From assembly GCA_903813345.2 (NCBI GenBank), contig CAIIXF020000004.1:23563985-23627984 (forward strand): a DNA stretch of 64,000 nucleotides. Reading direction: 5' to 3'. The stretch comes from Owenia fusiformis (Eukaryota > Annelida > Polychaeta > Sabellida > Oweniidae). Positions 44,720 through 57,891 of this stretch are shown piece after piece. How positions within the stretch are numbered: position 1 is the first letter of the stretch; every line of letters begins with the position of its first letter. The notes beneath the pieces were generated by a model. That model was given only the letters and a program-made list of their open reading frames with translations. It had not been told where the DNA came from and ran no database searches. A program made the translations under genes and the position numbers.

Positions 44720-44941
44720 GGAAAACCGGTCTTATCACAAAAATTAGAATTGTGCTAGAGAGCCAAAAATGTGCCCAAGATTTAGAGAAAAAATGTGCTA
44801 AATTCAAATCCAACATTTAGGTCTATATATGCAAGGAAAAATTGTAAAGCCATAAGCCATGGCTAATTTGAAAGGTCTCTTTGTGCTAAGATAAACAAAA
44901 AATTAGAATATTGAGAAAATCTGTGATAAGACCCCTTTTCC
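44720..44941. mobile_element. 222-bp inverted-repeat element
   Basis: The left end GGAAAACCGGTCTTATCACA pairs with the right end TGTGATAAGACCCCTTTTCC. The interior is A-rich with AAAAATTAGAAT near both ends. No ORF. Confidence 0.75.
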
Positions 44942-45474
44942 TGGGCCTGGCCAGGAAAATAACTCGCAATTGATCTATTTTTGGAGCTGTTCCGACCCCC
45001 CTCCTTCTGGACTATGCGTGTGCGTCGATACATGAACTTGAAAAATTATCCTCGAAACCATACTAAGTCTTCAATCGTTGCTAAATGACTTAATTGAATT
45101 TGTACTTTGGGAATGGACTTCCTGAATTTATGACCGCTATTGTCCATGCCTGTTTCTATTTTTCTCTTGAAAATAGTTCCTTTTTATGAAAAATATAAAA
45201 TAACACCCAAATTAAATTATGAATATTCAAAAGAGGACATTTAAATCTACAATATGTAAAAATATCAAAATAGTCCAAAGCAGGCGTAACGTGCAGTAGA
45301 CTGATGAACTTAGTTCTCCAACCGATACTAGTCTTTTAATCGTAATGTGGAGATTGTAGACAGGTAGCTGGAACCATCAATTAGTTAGAATCCCTTAAGG
45401 TTTTATTTTATTTCATACATTTTTCATCATGAAGGATGCTGCATCTTTTTTTGCATTAATCTTTTGTCTTGATA
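44942..45474. other. intergenic, no gene seen
   Basis: Nothing recognised. Confidence 0.45.
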
Positions 45475-45835
45475 TACATTACACTCAGTCTGCTATTCTA
45501 TACATTACACTCAGTCTGCTGTTCTATACATTACACTCAGTCTGCTGTTTTATACATTGCAATCAGTCTGCTGTTCTATACATTACACTCAGTCTGATGT
45601 TTATACATTAAACTCAGTCTGCTGTTCTATACATTACACTCAGTCTGCTGTTCTATACATTACACTCAGTCTGCTGTTTTATACATTGCATTCAGTCTGC
45701 TGTTCTATACATTACACTCAGTCTGCTGTTTATACATTACACTCAGTCTGCTGTTCTATACATTACACCTAGTCTGCTGTTCTATGCATTACACTCCGTC
45801 TGCTGTTCTATACATTACGCCCAGTCTGTTGTTTT
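45475..45835. repeat. 26-bp minisatellite, ~14 copies
   Basis: Unit TACATTACACTCAGTCTGCT + GTTCTA. Variants include TACATTGCA, units short by one or two bases, and increasingly diverged final units (CACTCCGTC, CGCCCAGTC). Open frames are repeat artefacts. Confidence 0.92.
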
Positions 45836-46010
45836 ATATATTAAAAAGAAAGCTACGATTATATAAAATTCTTATTTAAAAGAAAGTTAACGTTATACAA
45901 TAATCTGATAACTAGTTTTTCTCAACCATTTGAGTGATTACTGAACTTTTGATGCCCTTTCGCTCTTTACAGGTAACAACAAACATCTATTATTACCAAC
46001 TACAGGACTG

Positions 46011-46232
46011 GTATATCACTCTACTATACCTAACCCCTAGAAATGCATAAGATACTCTGTTTGTCCAATTGTATTGTTTAGTATATTTTTGAAAGTACCT
46101 TATTAACATCTAACGTCATCCGATAAACCATTCATAAGGAACAGACATATAAAAACAAATAACATAATCATTACTAATACGTCAAATGAGTTGCTCATGA
46201 ACACCAAATGCAAGGTATAGTAGAGTGTATAT
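46011..46232. mobile_element. element E, complete copy with terminal inverted repeats
   Basis: 222 bp bounded by CACTCTACTATACC and GGTATAGTAGAGTG. The interior is the reverse complement of 38211-38414 in CAP intron 6. No ORF. Confidence 0.8.
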
Positions 46233-46555
46233 GCGCTGCCATTCCATAGAACACTGTTTCTTTACGTAACATGTCAGTAAAAATGATGGCCTGATTGTAT
46301 TTGTAAAAAACCTGAGCTATTAAATCTCTTTTGTTTCCATTTGGACTCGTGCATCTTTTGGTTAAAGCTTAACATGTACTCTACGCAACATTGGTAAGAC
46401 TTACTTATTGCTTTGTTACAAAGAATTTTACAGAAAAGGCTTATAAGTAACGAAGGATTTTGAAACTCTTCGTAACAAACGAAGCGATTTATAGATTTAA
46501 CTTTACTGTCATGGCTACTTACCCTTATATCTTAAGCTTATAGTGTATCCGTGGA

Positions 46556-46714
46556 TGCAAATAGCGGTTAGCGGCTACCGGATTAACCTACTATTTTATG
46601 GGCAAATCATTTAAATATGAATAGTACTAAGTCTTGCTTCTCTCCCATTCAACTTCAAATGAGTTGGTCATGAAATAGTAGGTTAATCCGGTAGCCGACA
46701 GGCGTTAGTTGCAT
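46556..46714. repeat. hairpin with ~41-bp arms
   Basis: GCGGCTACCGGATTAACCTA with CTATTT pairs with AAATAG and TAGGTTAATCCGGTAGCCG, around a ~77-bp loop. The outer parts TGCAAATAGCGGTTA / GCGTTAGTTGCA are imperfect. Probably a small MITE. Confidence 0.75.
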
Positions 46715-46732
46715 TCGCGAATACAAGATTAG

Positions 46733-49700
46733 ACATTAGAATGGAGATCAAGTCAAAGTGCAAAGTGTATTTCGGTTTGCAAAGGGCAGTAAAACAGATG
46801 CCTTATGTATTGAAAAGCGACAAACTCTGGCATCGATAGCTATACAGTTCGCAATTATCATAATCAACTTATGTCAAAATAACATATCGATGAATTTCAC
46901 AATTGCAAACCAACGTGGGTGTTCAAATTGTACTGCACACGATCTCAGTATGTATTTTAAATTATCTGCGTCTATGTCTAGCACATTGATATACAAATTT
47001 GCCTATTTTTGATTAATTATATAAAATTCGGGAAAAAAAGACTCGTGCTAATACAGAATTTCTTGAGCACAATATATCCTATATTGCACTTCGAATCATT
47101 GAATATTTGTGTAGTATTATCCTGAGATAAAGTCAAAACTGTTCGACTAGAAAATAAGCGTGAAATGGGATGATGATGAGAGTAGAAAAAATTGTAAAAC
47201 TGCGAATTTTTTCAAAACTTAGTGTCAACTCATCATTGGCCCTTATACTCCCTTTAATGAGGTCCGTTGAATAGATTAATCAAAAACAGACGTATTTTTT
47301 TCAAGTGATGGCTATTGGGGAGTAGAAAAACATTTGTTGATATTGTGTTTATTTTGTTCATATACTAAAGCTATCCGGTGTAATGGAATGTTTTGCAGTT
47401 TGCACCCCCGAATAAGATATATCAGGCCATGGCTTTTTCACGCCAGTTCTCCCTTTGACTATTATGTAGAAGCTAGATTCTTGATATTTTATACAAATTA
47501 TTGTGTAAACTATACGTCTTTTTATTTTATTCCTTAGTGGTTCCACTTTGCCACAATATTTTAACTCAATCAAGACCACCGTGGCAGATGCAAGTAAGTG
47601 AAATATATACTTTTCCTGGAGAATATTTGACGCTGGTCGTATTTTTAAAATGCAAAATTGAGCAAGAAAAAATGAAACTAGAAATAAAGTAAACAGGCAT
47701 ATAGTCAACGTATTAGATTGTGTAGAAATGTAAGAAAATCAGACAGTTTATTCAAATTTTAGAGAGAAATACAACGAAATATCCATGACTAGAAAGAAAT
47801 CGTTTGCATGGGAAAAACCTGGGCCGATGCAATATATTACAGTGTGTTATATACACAAATAACATCACGTCTTATTTACTACACCGGCTGTTAATTTAAA
47901 CAAAATAGAGCTTTTTAACATTGTTTTACACAAGAAATAAAAAAACACATATGAGGGTGTTACACCTCAAGGACTTCCCCATCAAGGTCCAGGCAATTGT
48001 ATAAACAATTTCAAGGATTTAACGTCGAAATATGTGGATATATGTCAAGAAATTTTAAACATCGGAATTAAATTTATAATTAAGTAAGTGCCAGGATCCA
48101 GGTACAATTTGAACACACCTAAATATTTATGAGCCTTACACACTAGCCGATGATGCATTCTCATGGAAAATTCTAGATTACAAATACAAATTCCTTTTTT
48201 TAATTAGGTGTATTTTAGAATTAAAGACCGTAGGCACTTCCCACGTAAATGAAATTAGCACTACAGTCATACTGGTTTACACAGAGGTGTAACATTAAAA
48301 CATTCAAGCAATCGTACGCATATATGAACAATACCAACAGGAGTAGTTTTGGGACTTATGATAGGAGCTTGACTGAATTTCGAAAGCTGATGGTTAATTT
48401 AATTAAAATTCATACAACAATTTAAAATTACAAGTTATTGAAATTGCAAACTTTAGAAATTACAACATATCGAAATGACAAAATGTAGAGATTACAACAT
48501 ATTAAGATTACAACATATTTAATGTACGACAGAGAAAAATAACAACATATTGAAATAAAAAGTACAGCTTTGGATCATCATAAACTGCATCTAGATCGGA
48601 TGTTTAGCATGTTGTAGCATTGCTATCTAGATAGTCTGAAGCTGGGGGACAGACACTGATAAACACCTGGATTTGAACAATACATGCTAAGCACATACCC
48701 TGGATCTCCAATGGACGTTAACTCTACCCTCTGACATCCATGGATAATTTAGAATTCAGATGGTTACAAGATCATACCGATATTTTAGAACGAGGATTTT
48801 GTGACATCTCACAGGATTTTGATTGTGAGATACGATATAGCGACTCAAAAGCACACCTGTGAGATTACTTTAAGACAAAGTAATCGATCATATTTTGGCT
48901 CACCCGAGAACTTTAGTTAAATTTAAGAGTGCATACGCAGAGTTGGTCTTACAAAGAATACATAGATCAGGACATTGTGAACTAAAAAATTCGTTTTCCA
49001 AATGGCAGCAATCGTTACCAGCCGAAATCGGATTTATTTAACTTTAAATCAAGTACCGATCTGAGACAACTAATTGAAAACTGTGCAACTAGGTAAGTTA
49101 AGTAAGTTATTATTCATTTACCATAGTGTAAGCCAAGTGTAGTTATCAGATGACATTTTTCATTTGTTGTAGTAAATTTGTATGTCTGAAAACAGATCTA
49201 GCAAAATGTGGGACACAAAACAAGGACAACATGGAAGCATAATTAGCCGCAGCACAATAAAGATATCTACCTCGCAATTGAGGAAGACAAAATATTATTT
49301 GAAATTGGGAAAAATTCATCTACGTTCAAAACTATCATCTGTACTTTGTATTCAGTCGATTATAATAATAACAGTTCTCCTACATCGATCCTACATGTGT
49401 GTCCATTGAAAATAAACGAAAGTCTGGCCATCTTATATTTTTCTAGACATCTGCACAACATATAATAAACAAGGTGTTAATAAAGTCCAAATGTCAAGAC
49501 TTTTTGAACAACCCTCGTTGTAGTAGAGGTTCGTGTTATTCCAGTAATTTGTCATATTCAAAAATGTACTCATTTATAAAAGTCAAATTACACCTAGGTC
49601 TTAGCTGGAAGTTATGTTTCCTCTAATTATGATTTAGTTGGCAATTCCCAGTACCCCCTGGGAAATGTTGAGCTTGCTTGTTTTTTAAAATCTTGGAAAA

Positions 49701-50511
49701 TAGAAAAAGAAAGTGAAACTTTGGGTCAGAGAATTATGATGGTTTGATTGAATGAAAAATGTTGCTCATGTAAAGGTACTTCAGTGGTTTGTTAGTCTCA
49801 ATTAAATAATTATAAAGTAAGCCCAAATAAATTGAAAAAATAATCCATATGAATATTCATATGCAACATGCTCCGTCACATTTTCCCGATTTATTACTGT
49901 ATAAATAATTTGATACTTCATATTAAGGGGAACCCGTTTACCGGCAAACAGTAGTCAAAACTATTGACAGTACTTCGCTACTAGAATTCATAAATATCTT
50001 GAGGTGAAATGTTCAGATAAGAACCGAGCACTAAATGCCAAATTCTCTCATCCGTACTTCCGAAATACTGGATGATTCTAAATACACAAAAAGTTCAAAA
50101 ACAATATTGCCTTGAAATAAACGAGTAAAATGAAGACGATTGATATTAAGACAGTTGGTATTTAGAACAAAGCCTAAAACTGTAGCTTTGAGCACCTGTA
50201 GGCAAACGTCTTTTTTATTTACCACCCAACAGAGAGGCCTTCAATTTGAGCACACTGTTTCCCGCCGCGGCATCTTTCCTTTATTCAATGTAGCCGGCTA
50301 CGAAGTTTGTTAATAAAGCCAGGTGCTCCGTTGCAGAAGTTTAGGTTTCTTTTACCCATGTTATAACAAATTCAGATGTTATGACTACATTTATGAATAC
50401 TAAATAGTAAGCATTGAATCACATAAAGGCCTAAAGCATTGTTAACATTGTAACATCTTCAAATATGTGAGCCTATGCTAGTATTGGGGGGGGGGGGCAC
50501 GATGCATGGTG
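46733..50511. other. intergenic, no gene seen
   Basis: 3.8 kb without a recognisable exon. It contains a degenerate run of GAAATTACAACATAT-like words at about 48430-48550. A short open piece ending at a donor-like GCAAGTAAGTG (about 47590) has a good upstream acceptor but no family match. Confidence 0.45.
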
Positions 50512-50724
50512 CAGGGTGAGCCAAAAAAGTATCCCGAACAAATGTTAATAAATCAGTCATCTAGCCTGGGATATTATGTTTTATTTGGCATAATTGAAAA
50601 AATAAAACGTGGTAGAACGAAAGAGCATTGAACAACATTTTACTTTGCAAAATATGATCTTACACCCTTGCCGAATGACTGAGCTACTAACATTTGTTTG
50701 GATTAGTTTTTTGGCTAACCCTGT
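50512..50724. mobile_element. 213-bp mariner-like MITE
   Basis: The left end CAGGGTGAGCCAAAAAAGTA ... ACAAATGTTA pairs with the right end TAACATTTGT ... TTTTTTGGCTAACCCTG. A G12 run lies 14 bases upstream (50486-50497). The left end matches 3822 and 21316, implying one transposon family with several decayed copies. Confidence 0.8.
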
Positions 50725-50740
50725 AGAATGGTCTGATTTG

Positions 50741-50962
50741 GGATAGCGTGTAATTGGTTTTCAGAGTACGTTACACTGATGGGAAATAGCGTGTAATTGG
50801 TTTGTAGAGTAGAGTGCACTGACGGGGAATGGTGGGTAATTGATTTTCAGAGTACGATTCACTGATGGGGAATAGCGTGTAATTGTTTTTCAGAGTACGT
50901 TACACTGATGGGGAATAGCGTGTAATTGGTATGCAGAGTAGTATGTACCGATGGAGAATAGC
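50741..50962. repeat. ~49-bp minisatellite, ~4.5 copies
   Basis: Unit GGGGAATAGCGTGTAATTGG + TTTTCAGAGTACGTTACACTGAT with point changes. Alternate units share GTAGAGTAG versus TCAGAGTACG. Confidence 0.88.
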
Positions 50963-51599
50963 TTTGTCCAAATTCATGTTTTAGTCAGAGGGGAGAGAGG
51001 TGCAGTTATAACTCACATACTCTCCAGCGCCCTTTTCATTCTAACACAGGCAATGCGCAAGGGAATTCAAGTGCGTCATTCCCCCAATATTTCACCAAGA
51101 TCCATAAATAAGAGAAACAATTGAAAATAACTGCCACTCCCATTGACATAGGATATCAATTAGAACTGCAACTATTTGACCGTTGTAATAAATTATGCCG
51201 TGATTCGTGGTAAATGGTCTAATGTTTTGCTACCTATTGTTCAGACATGTTTTCCATGGTACTGTATGTACTGTCTGAGTTTAAGGTACTGTGAAGTACG
51301 ATATTTTATGGTACGGTGGCTAGAACGGTATCGTGCCACTGAATAACTTTTTCTGTATTGAACGAAATTTGAACATGTTCAAGCAATGTTTCATTTGTCA
51401 ATACTACACAATTGCACGGTCATGACGAGGCGAGCGAACGAAGAAGCAAGGATTAACCCATCACAGTTGAAACGGACAGGCCAAGTCTACCCTCTGAGTT
51501 TCCGAGATTAACTATGCCACGTTATTTTAGAAAACAGCTACTACCGTGTATAACACACACTTGAAAAAATGTCAATGTCATTTGATGAAAGGGATGATG
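50963..51599. other. intergenic, no gene seen
   Basis: Nothing recognised apart from scattered GGTACTGT words near 51260-51330. Confidence 0.4.
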
Positions 51600-51608
51600 A
51601 CAGCAAGG

Positions 51609-51822
51609 TATACGACACCATACTACCATACCATATCGTGCCGTACCATATCATACCATACCATATAAAACCATATCATACCATACCATACTATACCGTA
51701 CCATACCGTATCATACCGTACAACACAATACCGTACCGTATTGCACCATACCATACCATACTACGTATATTATACCATACCTAACCATACCATACCATAC
51801 CATACCATATCATATCATTCAA
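51609..51822. repeat. (CCATA)n microsatellite, imperfect
   Basis: CCATA pentamers with many CCGTA, CCATAT and CATA interruptions over ~210 bp. The most regular run is at the right end (51783-51808). Confidence 0.92.
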
Positions 51823-54800
51823 TTACAATACTAACCACATATACAAGTACATGTTGTGTGATCTCGAAGACCTCATTAGCATATTAAAAACCAAGTGAAC
51901 TTTGTGTGTACTTAGTGTACTCGGATAGTTGAAGGAGATTCGATGAGTATCAGAATAAGTAGCTCGTTGATTTATTAAGGTTTAGCATCTTGTACCTCTA
52001 AATTAAATCAAAAGAAATCTTGACACAATAGTGTAGACTGTCATATTAAACAATAAAGCTCTAATTTATAGATAATTAAAATTTAGCATTATCAGGCATT
52101 GACCATAATTTAAACCATTTACACTTAGAAAAAACTCGAATGCCACGCTTAAAAAGGGGTACTGTAAGCCAAATCGGCAAAGAATAAAATAAGTACCTGT
52201 AGCATGTAATTAATACCGTAAATCAAATAGAATGCGATACATTTGCTCATACAGAATAAGGTATAATAGACAGTAGTAAATATTGTTCATGGTAATATAA
52301 TAAAGCATGAGTAGGCTTTATGAGGTAACATAACCCCCCTTTAAGAAAACATCAAACGAACACATTCATACGTTGAACATTGACATATGAATTATTCGAA
52401 AATGGCAATTTCAACATGTAAAAATCAATTAGTGACGGCATTGATGATATTTCAACGAACTTTAGTGACGATTTTGACACAATTACCTAAACTCGATCGG
52501 TATACGTATCGTACACATTGTTCAAGTAAAGAGGAGGGAAAGCCCCAGAGCTTTAGCGATGACTGACATAATACGTCTCTTGCGTACCACCTTCGTTTGC
52601 GCAAATTCTCACCAGTTAATTTTCGAACATAGCGCGTCGTCGTGATGTTTTAATCGATGTAAACATATTCCTTACATATTTCTTTATCTTGATGTGAAAA
52701 ACCAGGATATGACATTGGTTAATACGCCAGGAATCAACATAATATTATTCGAAGCGTTATTAGAAAATTTTGAATTCGCCATTTTTGTTTGTCGATTTGG
52801 ACCAATCAGAGGTGTATGTCATCTCAATACAGGTTTACATTATAAGCGTATGTCATCTTTGAACCCTGGTGTTATTCCCCCTCTGGTTCAAGTACGTGCG
52901 CATGTGCATGACGTAACCAATCTATGTGTACTACGTAGCCAGTGTTACATACTTGAGTGGGGTTTGCTTCTTTTTTATTTACGTCGATCTTAATTCATCA
53001 TTTAAGTCGAATTTCGATTGCAAGATTTATAACAATTGGGACTTGTGAGGTCAAAGGTCAAGTTAAGGCCACGGTCACTAATTCCGCAAAATTCTTGTAT
53101 CTCGACACTGCGTCTGTAAGACAAATGTATAAGTGCCTATTCAAGCTTGTTAGACATGCGGAAGTAAAGTAAAGATGGCAGTATGGTATGACCATATACA
53201 GCTTAAAAATCGATACACGCACGTTAGATAACGTTGAATTATGTCTAAACAACGCTAAGTTGTTTCAAAAACCCTACGAGTGAGACAGAGAAGACTCTTT
53301 TTACGCCGTAGGGACTTGGTCCTTGGAAGAAAAAAGAATGAATAAACTTTCAGAAAAGCCAAATTTAAAAGATGAACTCGATCGTTTGTCAGAAAAATAT
53401 CCGTGTCCCGTGCCATATTTTATGAATACCACGCCAATGTGATGTCTTTATTGAAACGAACATATTCCTTAGATCTTTTTAATTTTAATATGAAATGATG
53501 ATGCTAAATAGTATTACGTTATCAATGAACATTTTTTTCGAAGCGTTTTTTTCTAAATTGCGAACCTGCCCTCTTTGTTCTGTATAATAAGTAATCAGCG
53601 ACCATGATGTCGTCATTTTGAGTCATCGTAGACCAATGAAGAATTAGATGATCATTTTGAAACAAGTGAAGCCAATCTGCTACCCTTTGCCTTCGTTTGA
53701 CTTCACTTCTTAAAAGAGAGCTTCGCCGTAGTTTAACTAGACTCTGCACGCAGGGTACCAATCTGCTCGTGCGCCGTGACCAGCGCGCAATACTTCTGCG
53801 CATCATTTGCATAAGAATGCTACACTTCAGCTGTTTTCATGGGGATAGGGGGACATGTCCTTTCTTAGAGGGGCATTTAATGAATATTAATTACTGTGAC
53901 TGAAATAAATATTTGGACGTTTCTGATTGGTTTCGGGAAGATCTTCAAGTATGACACACCACATAGTAACAATCCCAAGACAGGAAACGGGACATATAAA
54001 ACACCAAACAGCCAGAAACAGCAATCATATCAATTAAATTATAAGAGCATACTATATCAAATCACAATCACCGACTCAAATTCAGACCCCCATAAACCAT
54101 ATCTACTCATAAAGGGAACATGCTCACAATGACACTGATCTCCTTTTATGGGTTGAACTCCATAAAATCAAATGTCAAAGGAAATGAAATTAGAGATATT
54201 CTCTGCTGTTCCATATTATCAACTTATTTATCACATTCGCGGAAATTACATTACAGCATTTCAGAAGCTTTAAACGATAAACACGACATTAATCCGTAAA
54301 ATATTTTCAAAGTAGAACTATTGAAGGGATTTTGCATCAGTCACAGAACATACTTTTACTGAAAATGTTGAATATCCCAGCAAATCAAACAACGCAGCTT
54401 GAAGGGGCAACAAGGCCTGTAGAGAGAAAATAGGAAAATTTTAACTTTTTCTGAGCTATCAATTGCAAAGCAATATTTGGCTTAACATCTTCTTTGACAT
54501 ACCCATTTTCTTAAAATGCATGGATAAACTATAAATTTCAGTATTAAGAAGTGTAAATTCAATCCAAAGCTTCAAAAAGCGGAAGTCCACTTTTATTTTC
54601 TAAGATACACCATGTTTCACGAGGAATATCAGCTGAAATAATGTTTATCTAAGGGGTTTATTTGAAGATAATAAGAAAAGATGTAAGTCTTGATGAAATA
54701 TTCAAACTTAGATATACAATATTTTGACACTGGTCCATGATCGTTGAATGGCCCCTATGCACTAATTGTTGCACCTTTAAGATATTTGCAAGATGAATCT

Positions 54801-55262
54801 CTCTTTTAGAGAACCGAATCAAACAAGTGCTAGTGTTTATTATAATAAACGCTGGCTTTTAATCTCTTTTTAATTAGAACTTTCATTATTCTAGTTAATT
54901 ATATTCAGAAACAAAAAAATCGCGACAATGGCAAATATAGATGCAACACAGATGCAATTACAGATGAAAATGACTGGGAAATATCAATAGGGTTTCACAT
55001 ATTGTTTTTAAATAGATTCTTTTGAACTATTTTCGTAATGACGTCACCAGACGCGAGTGGGTTTTAACAAGACTATGGGTAGGTAAAAATAGTTCACAAT
55101 ATTGATAGGGTTTCACATTTGTTTTGAATCATACTCATGTTAAAAATGTTTCTCGATGACTCCTCAGTCATCACAAATGGGTTCTAACGGCAATTCGTGG
55201 GCTCATGCAGTCGGGCGGAAAGTATTCGTTATTTGAGAAACGTTGATTTAGATTTTGATAGC
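51823..55262. other. intergenic, no gene seen
   Basis: No exon recognised. 52640-52770 and 53440-53570 look like diverged copies of one sequence (shared AACATATTCCTTA, then TTCGAAGCGTT), suggesting an old duplication with ~800-bp spacing. Confidence 0.4.
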
Positions 55263-55329
55263 TGGGGGGGGGTGCTCACTATCTTTCATTTAAAAACGGA
55301 ATATGTTCGCTTAAAAAACGAGATGTGTT

Positions 55330-55880
55330 AACCATAGAGACCAAGATGTGTTTTTCTATAGAGAGTGACATGGGTTCCCTTTAAAGCGCGACTTGTTCGC
55401 AGAGGGCAAGGTGTGTTTTTCTATAGAGAGTGACATGGGTTCCCTTGAAAGCGCGACTTGTTCGCAGAGGGTAAGATGTGCTTTTCTATAGAGCGTGGGT
55501 TCCCTTTAAAGCGCGACTTGTTCGCAGAGGGCAAGATGTGTGTTTTAAGCGCGACTTGTTCACGGAGGGCATGGTGTGTTTCTTTAGAAAGTGATCTAGG
55601 TTCTCTTTAGAGCGCGATGTGTTCACCAGATAGAGGGCAATGTGTGTCTTCTATGGAGTGTCCTGAGTTTCTCTGTAGGGCGATGCGTTCGCCAGAGAGA
55701 ACGAGATGCGTTAAGTATAATGCAACGGGGCTATGGGTACCGGGCGAAATATTTGCTAGAGAGAAAGGTATTATGTGTTTATTTAGTGAGATTGAGTAAC
55801 CTCGTGTGTTAATAAATAACATGTGTTCACTATTAAAGAGAACGATATAGGACAAATAATTGGTGTTCTTTATAGAGAGT
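55330..55880. repeat. ~68-bp minisatellite, degenerating rightwards
   Basis: Three to four clear units containing TTCTATAGAGAGTGACATGG, GTTCCCTT and AAAGCGCGACTTGTTCGCAG (about 55340-55570), then progressively diverged units (GCGATGTGTTCACCAGA, GCGATGCGTTCGCCAGAGAG) to about 55880. Confidence 0.85.
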
Positions 55881-56204
55881 GGTTTTTTACTATAGAGCTC
55901 TTGTGGGGGAAGCTATCACTCAATCCAAGGCAGTGTTATGGCAATCTACTTCATACTATCTGAAGCCCCACTTATAACTTCAATTAGACTCGACGCAAGT
56001 TGACAGGTCTGATCCTTCGAGCAGGAAGATTAATCAGTAAATATGACATAATTTGATAAATCTGTGTCAATGCCTGCCGATCGAATAATACGGTTACGTC
56101 ATTACTTATCACAACATGTTTGTCAAAGCTGAAATACGAAGAACATTTTATTGAGAAATTAGCTTAAATCCTTTAACGATGTCAATTCATTCAAAAAATG
56201 CGCA
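55881..56204. other. intergenic, no gene seen
   Basis: Nothing recognised. Confidence 0.4.
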
Positions 56205-57080
56205 CAATCATTTGACTAATATTGATACTTCATTCAACCAAGATATTGACTAATCATTCAACCAATACAGTTAAATCATCCAACCAATGCTATCAAAATC
56301 ATTCAACCAATACAGTCAAACTCTTCAACCAATGCTATCAAAATCATTCAACCAATACAGTCAAACCCTTCAACCAATGCTATCAAAATCATTCAACCAA
56401 TACAGTCAAACTCTTCAACCAATGCTATCAAAATCATTCAACCAATACAGTCAAACCCTTCAACCAATGCTATCAAAATCATTCAACCAATACAGTCAAA
56501 CCCTTCAACCAATGATATCAAAATCATTCAACCAATACAGTCAAACTCTTCAACCAATGCTATCAAAATCATTCAACCAATACAGTCAAACCCTTCAACC
56601 AATGCTATCAAAATCATTCAACCAATACAGTCAAACTCTTCAACCAATGCTATCAAAATCATTCAACCAATACAGTCAAACCCTTCAACCAATGCTATCA
56701 AAATCATTCAACCAATACAGTCAAACCCTTCAACCAATGCTATCAAAATCATTTAACCAATACAGTCAAACTCTTCAACCAATGCTATCAAAATCATTCA
56801 ACCAATACAGTCAAACCCTTCAACCAATGCTATCAAAATCATTCAACCAATACAGTCAAACTCTTCAACCAATGCTATCAAAATCATTCAACCAATACAG
56901 TCAAACCCTTTCAACCAATGCTATCAAAATCATTCAACCAATACAGTCAAACCCTTAAACCAATGCTATCAAAATCATTCAACCAATACAGTCAAACTCT
57001 TCAACCGATACTGTCAAATCATTCAACCAATACAGTCAAATCATTCAACCAATATGTTCATATAATTCAACCAATACATA
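56205..57080. repeat. 45-bp satellite array with 5-unit higher-order pattern
   Basis: About 16 full units of ATCAAAATCATTCAACCAAT + ACAGTCAAACTCTTCAACCAATGCT, with shorter half-units at both ends. Each unit contains two TTCAACCAAT words. A C/T site (AAACTCTT or AAACCCTT) runs T-C-T-C-C three times from about 56281 to 57000. A unit length divisible by three with no stop makes a 223-codon frame of 15-residue repeats, which I regard as an artefact. Confidence 0.93.
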
Positions 57081-57716
57081 TATTTCACGATCCCACGGTC
57101 CCCTTGGCAATGTGACTGAGCCATATAACTTTTAATTCGACTCCATTCATCCTCCGCCTAAAAGCGTTGAGGTGAAATTACAGTATATGAGAGGGCATTA
57201 GCTAATCTTTGATTTATTTACCCTATCTAGCCTAATCATACTTCTTGTGGTTTGATACAGATCGTTATTTATCAAACGCAGCCTTTTGATAGAAATGTAC
57301 ACAGTCGCTCATAATTATGAAATATTTGTAATTTACCATTTATTTGAATCACAGAAGTGCTGTTTCATAATTCCATTTTAAATATAGAAACCACTCTAAA
57401 TATTTTCTAAAATGCATTAATTCAATCAATGCATTAACATATTCTATTTTTCTCGCATTTTTAGACAAAGGTCCATGTGGTGTATGGCAATTTTAGACAG
57501 CCATATCCTTAACCACGAATACTTTCTGGGCATATTGTTCCCGGTGAAGTCTCCATGATGATAAAAATATCTGTAACGGTCTGTTAAACGAGATGATTAA
57601 TACATGAAGCTTTCGCAGTTGCGTTAGTTTGATATTTTAATGTCTATTTCACTGAAACACAAAAACTGAGCAACACTTTACATATGAATCCTGTGTGATA
57701 GACTTATTGGAAATAA
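57081..57716. other. intergenic, no gene seen
   Basis: Nothing recognised. Confidence 0.4.
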
Positions 57717-57889
57717 ACCGGTGTAAAAGGGTAGAAGGTCCTATTAATTTATGGTCCTACTCTCCATTGATTTATATGGTGACCTCTTTGTGCTCTTTCC
57801 CTTATTATCTTATACACAATCAGGGCCAGTAAGGGCCTTTAAAAGGGGGACCATAATCCCTGGGGGACCATAATTTCTTTCACACCGGT
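57717..57889. mobile_element. MITE family A, copy 2 (inverted)
   Basis: ACCGGTGTAAAAGGGTAG to TTTCACACCGGT. The reverse complement matches 1102-1260. The flanking dinucleotides are AA and TT rather than TA, so the target duplication is lost or the ends have drifted. It abuts the probable LTR that follows. Confidence 0.85.
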
Positions 57890-57891
57890 TT

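Noticed and set aside
51569-51784. Tyrosine/proline-rich open frame
   Set aside because: Translation of the (CCATA)n microsatellite.
56287-56958. 223-codon open frame with 15-residue repeats
   Set aside because: Produced by the 45-bp satellite, whose unit length is a multiple of three and lacks stops.
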